From NCBI GenBank assembly GCA_965219965.1, contig OZ244796.1, forward strand, positions 62,001 through 126,000: a stretch of DNA of 64,000 nucleotides. Reading direction: 5' to 3'. Source of the DNA: G965219965 sp965219965. Lineage in GTDB: Bacteria > Pseudomonadota > Alphaproteobacteria > RS24. Both the position numbers and the translations under genes were made by a program. The notes beneath the pieces were generated by a model. The model made no database searches and was not told the origin of the DNA. It was given only the letters and a program-made list of their open reading frames with translations. Positions within the stretch are counted from its first letter, which is position 1. Every line of letters begins with the position of its first letter. Of the stretch, positions 1 to 8,537 are shown one piece after another.

Positions 1-8
1 GACAATTC

Positions 9-159
9 GACTCCCATGCTTAACGGCTGGGAGTCCGCTGAATACAATAGCGGCCCCGCCGTAAATAAGGCGGACACGATCTTTCGACGTGTTGTTAGCT
101 CCCAGTCACCAGTTTGCTTCATAGCACTGGTGGCTCTCGCTAAATAAATAATGGGAGCT
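9..159 (+). ncRNA. Dense multi-hairpin leader RNA, candidate cis-regulator
   Basis: Six helices can be drawn by hand with almost no unpaired spacer: 9-16 with 28-35 (8 bp), 36-39 with 49-52 (4 bp), 56-60 with 69-73 (5 bp), 74-78 with 88-92 (5 bp, extended by 80-81/86-87 around a bulged A), and a closing helix 97-104 with 152-159 (8 bp) that encloses hairpin 107-113/126-132 (7 bp plus an inner 3 bp stem). The closing helix pairs GGGAG at 153-157, the SD of the ORF starting at 164. CTCCCA occurs at 11-16 and 99-104, and TGGGAG at 28-33 and 152-157, so the strands can exchange partners and form an SD-open fold. It matches no RNA family I recognise. It may be a riboswitch-like leader, a type I toxin mRNA leader, or a structured small RNA. 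The fold is seen in the sequence; the function is inference. Confidence 0.55.
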
Positions 160-163
160 TATT

Positions 164-367
164 ATGAGTTGCGAATATCATTTTGGGGCTGATGCCCTGA
201 ATAAATTTTCTCAAATTACCCCGTGGATACAAGCGGTGGTGTCCCTCGTCATCTGCACGACAGTGTTGGGCTTGGCGCGTTTTATCAAAGAAATGGTTGT
301 TGCCATCGTCTCTGCTTTTAGCGGAAAAGATAAAGCAAAACCGCCCATGCCAGAGACGCGCAAATAA
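164..367 (+). CDS. Small membrane protein, unknown function
   Basis: A 67-aa protein with one long or two short hydrophobic segments: about residues 19-39 (PWIQAVVSLVICTTVLGLA) and a second amphipathic stretch at 43-53. It ends in a basic, proline-containing tail (KDKAKPPMPETRK). The SD GGGAG at 153-157 lies 6 nt before the ATG and is paired in the leader helix 97-104/152-159, so translation is probably controlled by RNA folding. The gene runs tail to tail into the FAD-linked oxidase. I do not recognise a family. Size, hydrophobicity and a sequestered SD resemble type I toxins, but a small regulatory or stress membrane protein is equally possible. Confidence 0.55.
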   Translation: MSCEYHFGADALNKFSQITPWIQAVVSLVICTTVLGLARFIKEMVVAIVSAFSGKDKAKPPMPETRK

Positions 368-382
368 AGGCGGCGCGGATTT

Positions 383-1744
383 TTATTCCCCGTCCACCAC
401 GCGGTTGGGGTTGAGGATATTTTTGGGGTCTAGCATTTGTTTGAGCTGGCGCATCATGGCCAGTTGGGTTGGGTTGCGGGTGTCGGCCAGCCAAGGTTTT
501 TTAACCATGCCAATGCCATGTTCGGCGGCGATGCTACCGCCATATTTATGGGTGAGGGCAAAAACGGTTTCTTCCATCGCCGTAACATCTTCCGCCCGCC
601 CCGTGCTGGCTAAAATGTGCAAATTGCCATCGCCCATATGGCCGAAAATGCGTAAGCTGCAATCGGTGAAATCCGCTTCCAGCACGGCTTGCACCTCTTG
701 AGTGAAAGCCTGCATTTGGCTGACCGGCACCCCAATATCAAAATTCGCCAAAGGCTTCATTTGCGGAATCATATCGGCCACGGCCTCGCGTATTTCCCAA
801 ATTTTCTCGCGCTCGCCCAAACTTTTGGCCATGATAATATGCGCCGCTTGCGCTTCGGGGAACGCATCTAGCAAAGCGGTTTCAAAATCATCATTGTCAA
901 ACGCCGTTTCGCTTTCCAGCAAAACATAAAAATCCTGCGCGGCGGGGAAAGGATTAGCGCGGCTCAAAAGTTTCAGCGCGGCATCAAAATAATTCGCCCA
1001 CATCACTTCAAACCCCGCCAGCCCCATCATGTTTTTATGCGCGGCGGCGAGCAAAGTAATAAGCTGGTCAAAATTATCCACCGCACAAAGAGCCGTTTTG
1101 CTCACGCGCCTTTGCGGCAAAAGGCGAAAGGTTAGTGCCGTGATAATGCCAAGCGTGCCTTCACTGCCAATGAGTAATTGTTTGAGGTCAAAGCCAGCAT
1201 TGTTTTTAAGTAATTTATTGGGCGCGGATAAAATCGTGCCATCGGCCAGCACCGCTTCCAGCCCCAAAATGTTGGCCCGCGTCATGCCATATTGAATGAC
1301 CTGCGTGCCGCCCGCATTGGTCGCGGCAATCCCACCCGCCGTGCAAGAACCGCGTGCGCCAAGGTCAATAGGAAACATCAACCCGTTTTCCGCCGCCGCT
1401 TGGTGGATTTCTTCCAACACAATGCCAGCCTCAACGCTTATGGTCATGCTAGGCGCGTCTAATTCTGTGATGGCGTTCATGCGTTCTAGCGACAAAACCC
1501 ATTCGCCTTTTTGCGGCGTCGCACCCCCCGACATGCCCGTGCGCCCGCCTTGCGTGACGATTTTTTGGTTCGCCGCATGGCACAGCCGCATAATTTGGCT
1601 GACTTCTTCCACATTGCGCGGGCGTAGCACGACTTCTGGCAGATGGGCGGGCATGTGACTCCAATCGGCGGCATAGGCCGCGCCTATATCATCGTCGCGC
1701 AGATAGATATTCGGGTCTAGCTGTTTGAGTATGTCCTGCTGCAT
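383..1744 (-). CDS. FAD-linked oxidase (GlcD / D-2-hydroxyacid dehydrogenase type)
   Basis: A 453-aa flavoprotein of the FAD-binding PCMH plus FAD-oxidase C-terminal family, which oxidises D-2-hydroxy acids such as D-lactate, glycolate or D-2-hydroxyglutarate to 2-oxo acids. The PCMH FAD-binding half spans about residues 36-215 with the TQGGRTGMSGGATP loop and GARGSCTAGGIAATNAGGTQ. The C-terminal half carries GHMGDGNLHIL and AEHGIGMVKK, the metal- and substrate-binding region typical of D-lactate and D-2-hydroxyglutarate dehydrogenases. Length is normal. No partner iron-sulfur or second flavin subunit is adjacent, which argues against a GlcDEF complex and for a single-subunit dehydrogenase. 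The exact substrate cannot be read from sequence. Confidence 0.85.
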   Translation of the reverse strand: MQQDILKQLDPNIYLRDDDIGAAYAADWSHMPAHLPEVVLRPRNVEEVSQIMRLCHAANQKIVTQGGRTGMSGGATPQKGEWVLSLERMNAITELDAPSMTISVEAGIVLEEIHQAAAENGLMFPIDLGARGSCTAGGIAATNAGGTQVIQYGMTRANILGLEAVLADGTILSAPNKLLKNNAGFDLKQLLIGSEGTLGIITALTFRLLPQRRVSKTALCAVDNFDQLITLLAAAHKNMMGLAGFEVMWANYFDAALKLLSRANPFPAAQDFYVLLESETAFDNDDFETALLDAFPEAQAAHIIMAKSLGEREKIWEIREAVADMIPQMKPLANFDIGVPVSQMQAFTQEVQAVLEADFTDCSLRIFGHMGDGNLHILASTGRAEDVTAMEETVFALTHKYGGSIAAEHGIGMVKKPWLADTRNPTQLAMMRQLKQMLDPKNILNPNRVVDGE

Positions 1745-1928
1745 GGGCGTAAGATTATGGCAAATGGGCGGCTAAAACAATGCGAAAACATTTGCAAAAG
1801 CGCGGTAAAAGGGGGCTTAAAGCGGCAGATGGGAAATCCCTTGCGGATTATCCAGCACAAACTATGGTGGAAGCAGGCGGCTTGCCCCGCTGGGCCGCAC
1901 TGGGTCGCATCATTTCAGGGAGCTATCA

Positions 1929-2861
1929 TTGAACATATTTACCAACGCCAAAGTAAACGAACAGCAAAGCGATAATTTGCACGGCGCGGCCATTACCATG
2001 GGCACAGCTTTTGCTTTTACCGTTAATGATACGCTGATGAAGGAAATTGTGTCGGTCATGTCGCCCTATCAGGCTTTATGTTTGCGCGGGCTGATGGTTA
2101 TGCCTTTGATTATTGCGCTGGCTTGGGCGGGGCAGCAAATCAATCCGCCTTTAACTTCTGCCCATAGGCGGCTTTTATTTCACCGCACATGGCTGGAAAT
2201 TCTGCTCGCCTTTTGCGTGTTAAACGCGCTGGCGCATTTAACTTTGGCATTGGTGGTGGTGGTGTTTCAGGCCGTGCCTTTATGTTTAACATTTTACGCC
2301 GCGCTTTTTTTGGGCGAACAAGTCGGCTGGCGACGCTGGAGCGCAATCACGCTCGGCTTTATCGGCGTGCTGATTGTGGTCCAACCCGGCACGGCGGGGT
2401 TTGATGCGAATATCTTTTACGCGCTCGGCACAGTGGTGTGTTTAACCGCCCGCGATTTGCTCACCCGCCGCATGCCGCGAAAAATTTCTGCCCTGCACAC
2501 CGTGCTGTGGACTTCGGCGGGAACGTGTTTATTTGGCGGCGCACTGATACCGCTAACCGATTGGACGACACTGGGCGGGTTGGATTATATTTTTCTGGCC
2601 GCCTCAAGCCTGACAATTTTGTTGGCCTATTGGCTCAGCGTGGTGATGATGCGGATTGGCGATGTTGGCTTTGTGTCGCAATTTCGCTATACGGGCGTTT
2701 TATGGGCCATAGGCTTTGGCTTTGTTTTCTTTGATGAAATTCCCTCCGCGCCGACACTTATCGGGGCGGCGATTATTGTGTCTAGCGGGACTTATTCTAT
2801 TTACCGCGAGCATAAGCTGGCGCGTCTGGCGCGGGCGGCAGATGAGGAGCTATGCGATTAG
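1929..2861 (+). CDS. EamA/DMT-family permease
   Basis: A 310-aa inner-membrane transporter of the drug/metabolite superfamily. It has about ten hydrophobic helices in two EamA halves (roughly residues 20-150 and 160-295) and a basic C-terminal tail. The start is TTG at 1929: AGGGAG lies just upstream at suitable spacing, and the next in-frame ATG would remove the first 23 residues. The substrate is unknown; relatives export amino acids, nucleobases or riboflavin-like compounds. The stop is 9 nt before the phoR ATG, so some co-transcription with the phosphate regulon is possible, though no functional link is evident. Confidence 0.8.
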   Translation: MNIFTNAKVNEQQSDNLHGAAITMGTAFAFTVNDTLMKEIVSVMSPYQALCLRGLMVMPLIIALAWAGQQINPPLTSAHRRLLFHRTWLEILLAFCVLNALAHLTLALVVVVFQAVPLCLTFYAALFLGEQVGWRRWSAITLGFIGVLIVVQPGTAGFDANIFYALGTVVCLTARDLLTRRMPRKISALHTVLWTSAGTCLFGGALIPLTDWTTLGGLDYIFLAASSLTILLAYWLSVVMMRIGDVGFVSQFRYTGVLWAIGFGFVFFDEIPSAPTLIGAAIIVSSGTYSIYREHKLARLARAADEELCD

Positions 2862-2870
2862 AGGGGCGCG

Positions 2871-3911
2871 ATGGCTGAGAAGCTAAGCACAAAAGAGCGC
2901 GAGATTTTTAACGCCATTAGCGGGCTGTCCGCAGATGGGCTGGTGCTGGCCAATGCGCGTGGCACGGTGTTGGAAGCTAATGCGGCGGCGTGTGAGAATT
3001 TCGGCCAGCGGATTTTGAACCAGCCTTTGCACAATTTTGTCCGCCACCCCGATTTATTGGCGGCGATTGAAGCGGCGTGTTTGCAAAAAACCCATGCCGT
3101 GCTGGAACATAAAATTTCCGCCCAAATTGCGCGTGAATATCATATAAAGGTCAGCCCGTTTAAGGCAGGCATTGCGGTTTTGCTTATTGAAAATCGCTCT
3201 GGAGTGAAATCTTTAGACCGCGCACGGGCGGAATTTGTTGCTAATGTCAGCCACGAGCTGCGCTCGCCTTTAACGAGCCTGACCGGATTTTTAGAAACAC
3301 TGCACGATATGGCCGAAGATAAAACGCCAGATGTGGCCAGCCAGAAAAATTTTCTCAACATTATGAGCGAAGAAACCGGACGCATGACACGGCTGGTCAA
3401 TAATTTATTGCTTTTGTCAAAAGCCGAAGCGACAGATTATTTACCGCCCAATGATAAGGTGGATTTATCCGCGCTGTTGCAAGAAGTGGTATCGGCTTTA
3501 TCTTTGCGGGCGGCGCAAAGGCAGCTGCGATTTGAAATAGAAGGCGAAGCGGGCATGGCGGTAAAGGGCGAGCATGACGCGCTGGTGGCCGTGTTTTTGA
3601 ACTTAGCCGAAAATGCGGTGAAATATGGCTATCCCGAAACACCGATTCGGATTGTCACCACGCCTATGGAGCGCGGGCTGGTGCGCGTGGCTATTATCAA
3701 TCAAGGCGATGGCATTGATGAAGCCCATATTCCGCGCCTGACCGAGCGTTTTTACCGCGTTGATGAGGCGCGGTCGCGGGATATGGGCGGCACGGGGCTG
3801 GGGCTGGCCATTGTTAAACATATTGTCAACCGCCATGGCGGGCGGCTGCATATCACCAGCCAAAAGGGCGGTGAGACTGTGTTTGCGGTGAGCCTGCCAA
3901 TTTTTTCTTAA
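2871..3911 (+). CDS. phoR: Phosphate-regulon sensor histidine kinase PhoR
   Basis: A 346-aa histidine kinase. An N-terminal PAS-like domain (about 8-105) precedes HisKA with FVANVSHELRSPLTSL, giving phospho-acceptor His128. HATPase_c follows with N-box FLNLAENAVKYG, GDGI and GGTGLGLAIVKH. It should phosphorylate PhoB, encoded at the far end of the same cluster, and be inhibited through PstB/PhoU when phosphate is plentiful. Unlike classical PhoR there is no N-terminal transmembrane helix: the protein starts directly with charged residues and the PAS-like domain. It is therefore predicted soluble, or tethered only through PhoU/Pst. No better upstream start in this frame restores a membrane segment. 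Confidence 0.85.
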   Translation: MAEKLSTKEREIFNAISGLSADGLVLANARGTVLEANAAACENFGQRILNQPLHNFVRHPDLLAAIEAACLQKTHAVLEHKISAQIAREYHIKVSPFKAGIAVLLIENRSGVKSLDRARAEFVANVSHELRSPLTSLTGFLETLHDMAEDKTPDVASQKNFLNIMSEETGRMTRLVNNLLLLSKAEATDYLPPNDKVDLSALLQEVVSALSLRAAQRQLRFEIEGEAGMAVKGEHDALVAVFLNLAENAVKYGYPETPIRIVTTPMERGLVRVAIINQGDGIDEAHIPRLTERFYRVDEARSRDMGGTGLGLAIVKHIVNRHGGRLHITSQKGGETVFAVSLPIFS

Positions 3912-3919
3912 AACCCCCT

Positions 3920-3937
3920 CTGTCATATTGGTGCAAT
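3920..3937 (+). promoter_or_regulatory. Candidate PHO box upstream of pstS
   Basis: CTGTCAT at 3920-3926 matches the first PHO-box half exactly. The expected second half 11 nt later (GTGCAAT) is poor. It lies about 60 bp upstream of pstS in the short phoR-pstS gap, where PhoB control is expected. Position is suggestive and the match incomplete. Confidence 0.35.
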
Positions 3938-3988
3938 AATTATCGGTGACAAGCGGGGTGAGCCAATCACGCATTGAGGGAGAAAATG

Positions 3989-5050
3989 ATGCAAATAATA
4001 TATAAAGCTGTTGCTTTGCTGGCTGTCGGTTTTTGGTTGGCGGGTGCGCCCGCCGCACAGGCGCGTGACCAAATTTCCATTGTCGGTTCGTCAACCGTTT
4101 TTCCATTTTCAACAAGCGTGGCCGAGCAATTTGGCCGCACATCAAATTTCAAAACGCCCGTGGTGGAATCCACTGGTTCTGGCGGCGGTATGAAACTTTT
4201 TTGCGCCGGTATTGGTTTGCAACATCCCGACATTACCAATGCGTCACGGCGTATTAAAATAACTGAATATGAAAAATGCCAAAAAAATGGCATTGATATG
4301 ACTGAAATTGTTATCGGCTTTGATGGCATTGTGGTGGCCAATTCAAAACGCACTAAGCCTTTGCGTTTAACTTTAGAACAAATTTATTTGGCCACCGCCG
4401 CGCAAGTGCCAGCAAAAAATTGCACGGCAGAAAAATGCGAAATGGTTGCTAATCCTTATAAGAATTGGCGCGATATTGACCAGTCTCTGCCCGATGCGCG
4501 GATTGAAATTCTCGGTCCGCCGCCAACTTCTGGCACCCGCGATGCGTTTCAAGAACTGGCCATGGGCGGCGGGGCAAAAGCCTATCCTTATCTCAATGCG
4601 TTAAAGAAAAAAGATAAAAAAGCATGGAAAAGGCTCGTTTATACGATGCGCGAAGATGGCGCGTGGATTGATGCGGGCGAAAATGATAATTTAATGGTCA
4701 ATAAGCTGGTGGCTAATGCCAATGCGGTCGGCGTGTTTGGCTATAGTTTCCTTGATCAAAATAGCGATAAAATTAAAGGCGCGGTGGTGAATAATATCGC
4801 GCCGAGTTTTGAAAATATCGCCGACGGCAAATATAAAATTTCGCGCTCGCTTTATTTTTATATTAAGCACGCCCATATTGGCACCGTGCCGGGCATTAAG
4901 GAATATGTGCGCGAATTTACCAGTCCGCAAGCCATAGGCGAAGATGGCTATTTGCTGGATAAGGGGCTGATACCTCTGCCCGAAGCGGAGCGGGCGCAAA
5001 TGCGCGAAAATGGGGCGCAAATGAAAAAGCTGGAACTGAGCTTTGAGTGA
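3989..5050 (+). CDS. pstS: Periplasmic phosphate-binding protein PstS
   Basis: A 353-aa substrate-binding protein of the high-affinity phosphate ABC transporter. A signal peptide (hydrophobic AVALLAVGFWLAGAPAAQA) precedes SIVGSSTVFPF. Phosphate-contact motifs include STGSGGGMKLFC and GPPPTSGTRDAFQEL, as in PstS. The start is set at 3989: AGGGAG at 3977-3982 gives 6 nt spacing, whereas ATG 3986 is too close and TTG 3974 precedes the SD. It is the first gene of pstS-pstC-pstA-pstB-phoU-phoB, probably PhoB-regulated from the phoR-pstS gap. Confidence 0.92.
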   Translation: MQIIYKAVALLAVGFWLAGAPAAQARDQISIVGSSTVFPFSTSVAEQFGRTSNFKTPVVESTGSGGGMKLFCAGIGLQHPDITNASRRIKITEYEKCQKNGIDMTEIVIGFDGIVVANSKRTKPLRLTLEQIYLATAAQVPAKNCTAEKCEMVANPYKNWRDIDQSLPDARIEILGPPPTSGTRDAFQELAMGGGAKAYPYLNALKKKDKKAWKRLVYTMREDGAWIDAGENDNLMVNKLVANANAVGVFGYSFLDQNSDKIKGAVVNNIAPSFENIADGKYKISRSLYFYIKHAHIGTVPGIKEYVREFTSPQAIGEDGYLLDKGLIPLPEAERAQMRENGAQMKKLELSFE

Positions 5051-5062
5051 GGCACACCGCCC

Positions 5063-6454
5063 ATGACTCTTGGTTTATATATTGCGATTTTATGCGGGCT
5101 GGCGGTTTTTTCGTATTTTTTCGGCACGCTTAAAATTCGCCGCGTGATGGCGTCTATTGGGGCGGGCGATATTAAGCAACATTCACGCGATAATTTCCAC
5201 GGGCTTTATGTGGCCGCTTGGGTGTTCCTGCCCGCGCTGTTTTTGGTTGGGCTGTGGCAAGCGGGCGCACCCTTTTTGCTCAATTATTTTTTAGAAAATC
5301 AAGTGCGTCATTTTGCGGGCGATATGAGCGCGGGCGCGTTTAATGTGCTAATTGCAAAAATCCACGCCGTCCATGCGGGCGCGCTTGATGCGGGGCAAGT
5401 GGAAGGGTGGATTGGCGAAGCGGCGGCTTATTATGGCCGTTTGCAATTTTTCTCTACGCTTATTTTAATGGGCGCGGCCAGCCTATTGGCGGCATTTGGT
5501 TTTCATATTGGGCGCACCCATATTGCGCCGCGCTTTGCCGCCCGCCACCGCGTAGAAGCCATTATTCGCTGGGCGATGATTGGCGCGTCTGTGATTGCGA
5601 TTTTAACCACGATTGGGATTATTCTGTCGCTGATTTTTGAAGCCATGCGCTTTTTCAAACAAGTGCCGTTAAGCGAGTTTTTATTCGGCCTGCAATGGTC
5701 GCCGCAAATTGCCATTCGTGCCGACCAACCCGCAGGGTCGGGCGCGTTTGGTATTGTGCCGCTTTTTGCTGGCACATTTATGATTACGCTCATTGCTATT
5801 TTAGTTGCTTTGCCGATTGGGTTGATGTCGGCAATTTATTTATCCGAATATGCGGGGCGGCGTTTGCGCGATTTCGCCAAACCCGCTATTGAAATTTTGG
5901 CCGGTATCCCAACCGTGGTCTATGGTTTTTTCGCCGCGCTTTTTGTCGCCCCGCTTTTGCGCGATACGGGCGCGAATGTGGGGCTGGCCTTGTCTTCTGA
6001 ATCGGCGTTAGCGGCGGGGCTGGTTATGGGCATTATGATTATCCCAATGATTTCATCTTTATCTGATGATGTGATTGCCGCCGTGCCGCAAAATTTACGC
6101 GACGGGGCGGAGGCTTTGGGGGCGACAAAATCCGAAACCATCCGCCAAGTGGTGCTGCCCGCCGCCTTGCCGGGCATTGTGAGCGCGGTTTTGCTGGCCA
6201 TTTCCTGCGCCATTGGCGAAACCATGATTGTGGTCATGGCCGCAGGGGTGGCGGCCAATTTAACCGCCAACCCATTTGAATCCGTGACAACGGTAACGGT
6301 GCAAATTGTCATGCTGCTGATTGGCGACCAAGAATTTGACAGCGCGAAAACACTGGCCGCTTTCGCTTTGGGGCTGGTGCTGTTTGTTATCACTTTGGGG
6401 CTGAATATATTGGCTTTATATATTGTGCGAAAATATCGGGAGCAATATGAATAA
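5063..6454 (+). CDS. pstC: Phosphate ABC transporter permease PstC
   Basis: A 463-aa inner-membrane permease. An extended N-terminal region with helices near 5-22 and 50-72 and another hydrophobic block near 132-152 precedes the conserved permease domain (about 230-455). The coupling-helix region reads DGAEALGATKSETIRQVVLPAALPGI, the EAA-type motif that contacts PstB. The long N-terminus is common in alphaproteobacterial PstC. It pairs with PstA, whose ATG lies inside the last codons of this gene (8-nt overlap), indicating translational coupling. Confidence 0.92.
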   Translation: MTLGLYIAILCGLAVFSYFFGTLKIRRVMASIGAGDIKQHSRDNFHGLYVAAWVFLPALFLVGLWQAGAPFLLNYFLENQVRHFAGDMSAGAFNVLIAKIHAVHAGALDAGQVEGWIGEAAAYYGRLQFFSTLILMGAASLLAAFGFHIGRTHIAPRFAARHRVEAIIRWAMIGASVIAILTTIGIILSLIFEAMRFFKQVPLSEFLFGLQWSPQIAIRADQPAGSGAFGIVPLFAGTFMITLIAILVALPIGLMSAIYLSEYAGRRLRDFAKPAIEILAGIPTVVYGFFAALFVAPLLRDTGANVGLALSSESALAAGLVMGIMIIPMISSLSDDVIAAVPQNLRDGAEALGATKSETIRQVVLPAALPGIVSAVLLAISCAIGETMIVVMAAGVAANLTANPFESVTTVTVQIVMLLIGDQEFDSAKTLAAFALGLVLFVITLGLNILALYIVRKYREQYE

Positions 6455-7754
6455 GGATACGCAAAAAACTTTTGCCACGCCTTCGGCTGATATGCGGCGG
6501 AAATTATTGCGCCGCCGCTATCGGGCTGAAAGGCGTTTCCGTGCCTATGGGGTGGCGGCACTGGTGACGGCGGCGGCAATTTTGCTGACGCTGTTAGGCT
6601 CTATTATTTACACTTCACGACCCGCCTTTACGCAATATTATATTGGCCTTGATGTGGTGTTTGACGCACAAATGCTTGACGAAAACCAAAGCGGCGATGT
6701 GGGCGCGATGGTGCAATTTGGAAATTGGCGCAAAATTACCAATGACGCTTTGCGGGCGGGTTTTCCCGAAGTGACGGGGCGGCGTGATAAGCGCAGGCTG
6801 ACCAAATTGCTTTCGGTCGGCGCGGCAGATGAAGTGCGCCGCCAATTTGCGGCCCGCCCCGATTATCTCAATACGCGCCAGCGCATTTATGTGCCTGCTT
6901 CCGATGATGTGGATTTGCTTTTGAAAGGGCGCATATCGCGCCATGTGCCAGAAAGCGAAAGGCTGGTTTCCGATAAAGCATTGGCGTGGATTGACCGCTT
7001 GGTGGCCGACGGGCGGGTGGAAAAACGCTTTGCTGTGTTGCTGTTTTCTAATGGCGATAGCCGCGAGCCAGAATTGGCGGGGGTTAAGGGTGCGCTTATG
7101 GGGTCATTGCTCACCATGTTGGTGACGCTCATTGTGAGTTTTCCTATTGGCGTGGCGGCGGCGGTTTATTTGCAAGAAATGGCCCCGAAAAATCGCTTCA
7201 CGGATTTAATTGAAGTGAACATTAATAATCTCGCCGCCGTGCCGTCCATTGTGTTTGGCCTATTGGGGCTGGCCGTGTTTATTAGCTTTTTCGGCTTGCC
7301 GCGCTCCGCGCCCTTAGTGGGCGGGCTGGTGCTGGCACTGATGACCCTGCCAACCATTATTATTGCCACCCGCGCCGCGCTCGCCGCCATTCCGTCGGGC
7401 ATACGCGAAGCGGCTTTGGGCGTGGGCGCGTCCCGCTTGCAAGTGGTGTTGCACCATGTTTTGCCGCTGGCCATGCCGGGTGTTTTAACGGGCACTATTA
7501 TCGGGCTGGCACGGGCGGCGGGCGAAACCGCCCCGCTTTTAATGATTGGCATGATGGCCTTTATTGTGGACACGCCGCAAGCTGTGACCGATAAGGCCAC
7601 AGTTCTGCCCGCGCAAATTTATATGTGGTCTAATAATCCCGAACGGGCTTTTGAGGCTCGCACCAGTGCGGGGATTGTTATTCTGCTCGCTTTTTTATTA
7701 TTGATGAATGCGGCGGCGATTTATTTACGCAAACGCTATGAAAAAAGATGGTAA
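6447..7754 (+). CDS. pstA: Phosphate ABC transporter permease PstA
   Basis: A 435-aa second permease subunit. It has a cytoplasmic basic N-terminus, a first membrane helix near 40-62, a large periplasmic insertion, and the permease domain from about 220. The EAA-type loop is REAALGVGASRLQVVLHHVLPLAMPG. ATG 6447 is chosen because GGGAGC at 6438-6443 sits directly upstream, while the longer TTG start at 6423 would place the SD inside the gene. The start overlaps the pstC stop. Confidence 0.92.
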   Translation: MNKDTQKTFATPSADMRRKLLRRRYRAERRFRAYGVAALVTAAAILLTLLGSIIYTSRPAFTQYYIGLDVVFDAQMLDENQSGDVGAMVQFGNWRKITNDALRAGFPEVTGRRDKRRLTKLLSVGAADEVRRQFAARPDYLNTRQRIYVPASDDVDLLLKGRISRHVPESERLVSDKALAWIDRLVADGRVEKRFAVLLFSNGDSREPELAGVKGALMGSLLTMLVTLIVSFPIGVAAAVYLQEMAPKNRFTDLIEVNINNLAAVPSIVFGLLGLAVFISFFGLPRSAPLVGGLVLALMTLPTIIIATRAALAAIPSGIREAALGVGASRLQVVLHHVLPLAMPGVLTGTIIGLARAAGETAPLLMIGMMAFIVDTPQAVTDKATVLPAQIYMWSNNPERAFEARTSAGIVILLAFLLLMNAAAIYLRKRYEKRW

Positions 7755-7762
7755 GGTTGGCT

Positions 7763-8527
7763 ATGGGCGAAGATATTAAAATTAAAACGCGCAATGTAGA
7801 TGTTCATTATGGCACGGCGCAGGCTTTGCACAGCATTGATTTAGATGTGCCTGTGCATCAAGTCACCGCGCTTATTGGCCCGTCTGGTTGCGGCAAGTCA
7901 ACATTTTTGCGCTGTATTAACCGCATGAATGATGTCATTGATGGCTGCAAAGTGCGCGGCGATATTTTTATTGACGCACAAGATATTTACGCCCCGAATT
8001 TAGATGTGGTGGAACTTCGCGCCCGTGTCGGCATGGTGTTTCAAAAGCCGAACCCATTTCCAAAATCGGTTTATGATAATGTCGCTTATGGCCCGCGTAT
8101 TCACGGGCTGGCGCAAAATAAAGAGCATCTTGACCAAATTGTTGAAAAAAGTTTGAAGCGGGCAGGGCTGTGGGGTGAAATTAAACACCGTTTGCATGAA
8201 AGCGGCACGGGGCTTTCAGGCGGGCAACAACAAAGGCTGTGCATAGCGCGGGCCATTTCGGTTGACCCAGAAATTTTGCTGATGGATGAACCTTGCTCGG
8301 CATTAGACCCTATCGCCACGGCGGTGATTGAAGAGCTTATCAATGAATTGCGCCAGCGTTTTACGATTGTTATCGTCACCCATTCCATGCAGCAAGCGGC
8401 GCGGGTTTCGCAAAAAACGGCATTTTTCCACCTCGGCCATTTAATTGAAGTGGGCGCGACCGCAGATATTTTCACCCGTCCGGCAAAGGAGCAGACAGAA
8501 GCCTATATTTCAGGTAAAATCGGCTAG
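7763..8527 (+). CDS. pstB: Phosphate ABC transporter ATPase PstB
   Basis: A 254-aa ATPase energising PstSCA. Walker A GPSGCGKST, Q-loop region GMVFQKPNPFPKSVYDN, signature LSGGQQQRLCIARA, Walker B LLMDEPCSALDP and H-loop IVTHSMQQAARVS are all intact. ATG 7763 follows AAGG at 7752-7755 with about 7 nt spacing; the upstream ATG at 7748 overlaps the end of pstA and lacks such an SD. Besides transport, PstB is the usual contact through which PhoU signals phosphate sufficiency to PhoR. Confidence 0.93.
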   Translation: MGEDIKIKTRNVDVHYGTAQALHSIDLDVPVHQVTALIGPSGCGKSTFLRCINRMNDVIDGCKVRGDIFIDAQDIYAPNLDVVELRARVGMVFQKPNPFPKSVYDNVAYGPRIHGLAQNKEHLDQIVEKSLKRAGLWGEIKHRLHESGTGLSGGQQQRLCIARAISVDPEILLMDEPCSALDPIATAVIEELINELRQRFTIVIVTHSMQQAARVSQKTAFFHLGHLIEVGATADIFTRPAKEQTEAYISGKIG

Positions 8528-8537
8528 GAGCTATACC

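Noticed and set aside
1..163. Leader as tmRNA, RNase P RNA, 6S RNA or a known riboswitch
   Set aside because: None of the conserved cores of these RNAs is visible; only the helices themselves are supported.
1757..1975. 72-aa open frame between the FAD oxidase and the EamA permease
   Set aside because: It overlaps the permease start, has no SD and low-quality composition; it reads through the promoter region.
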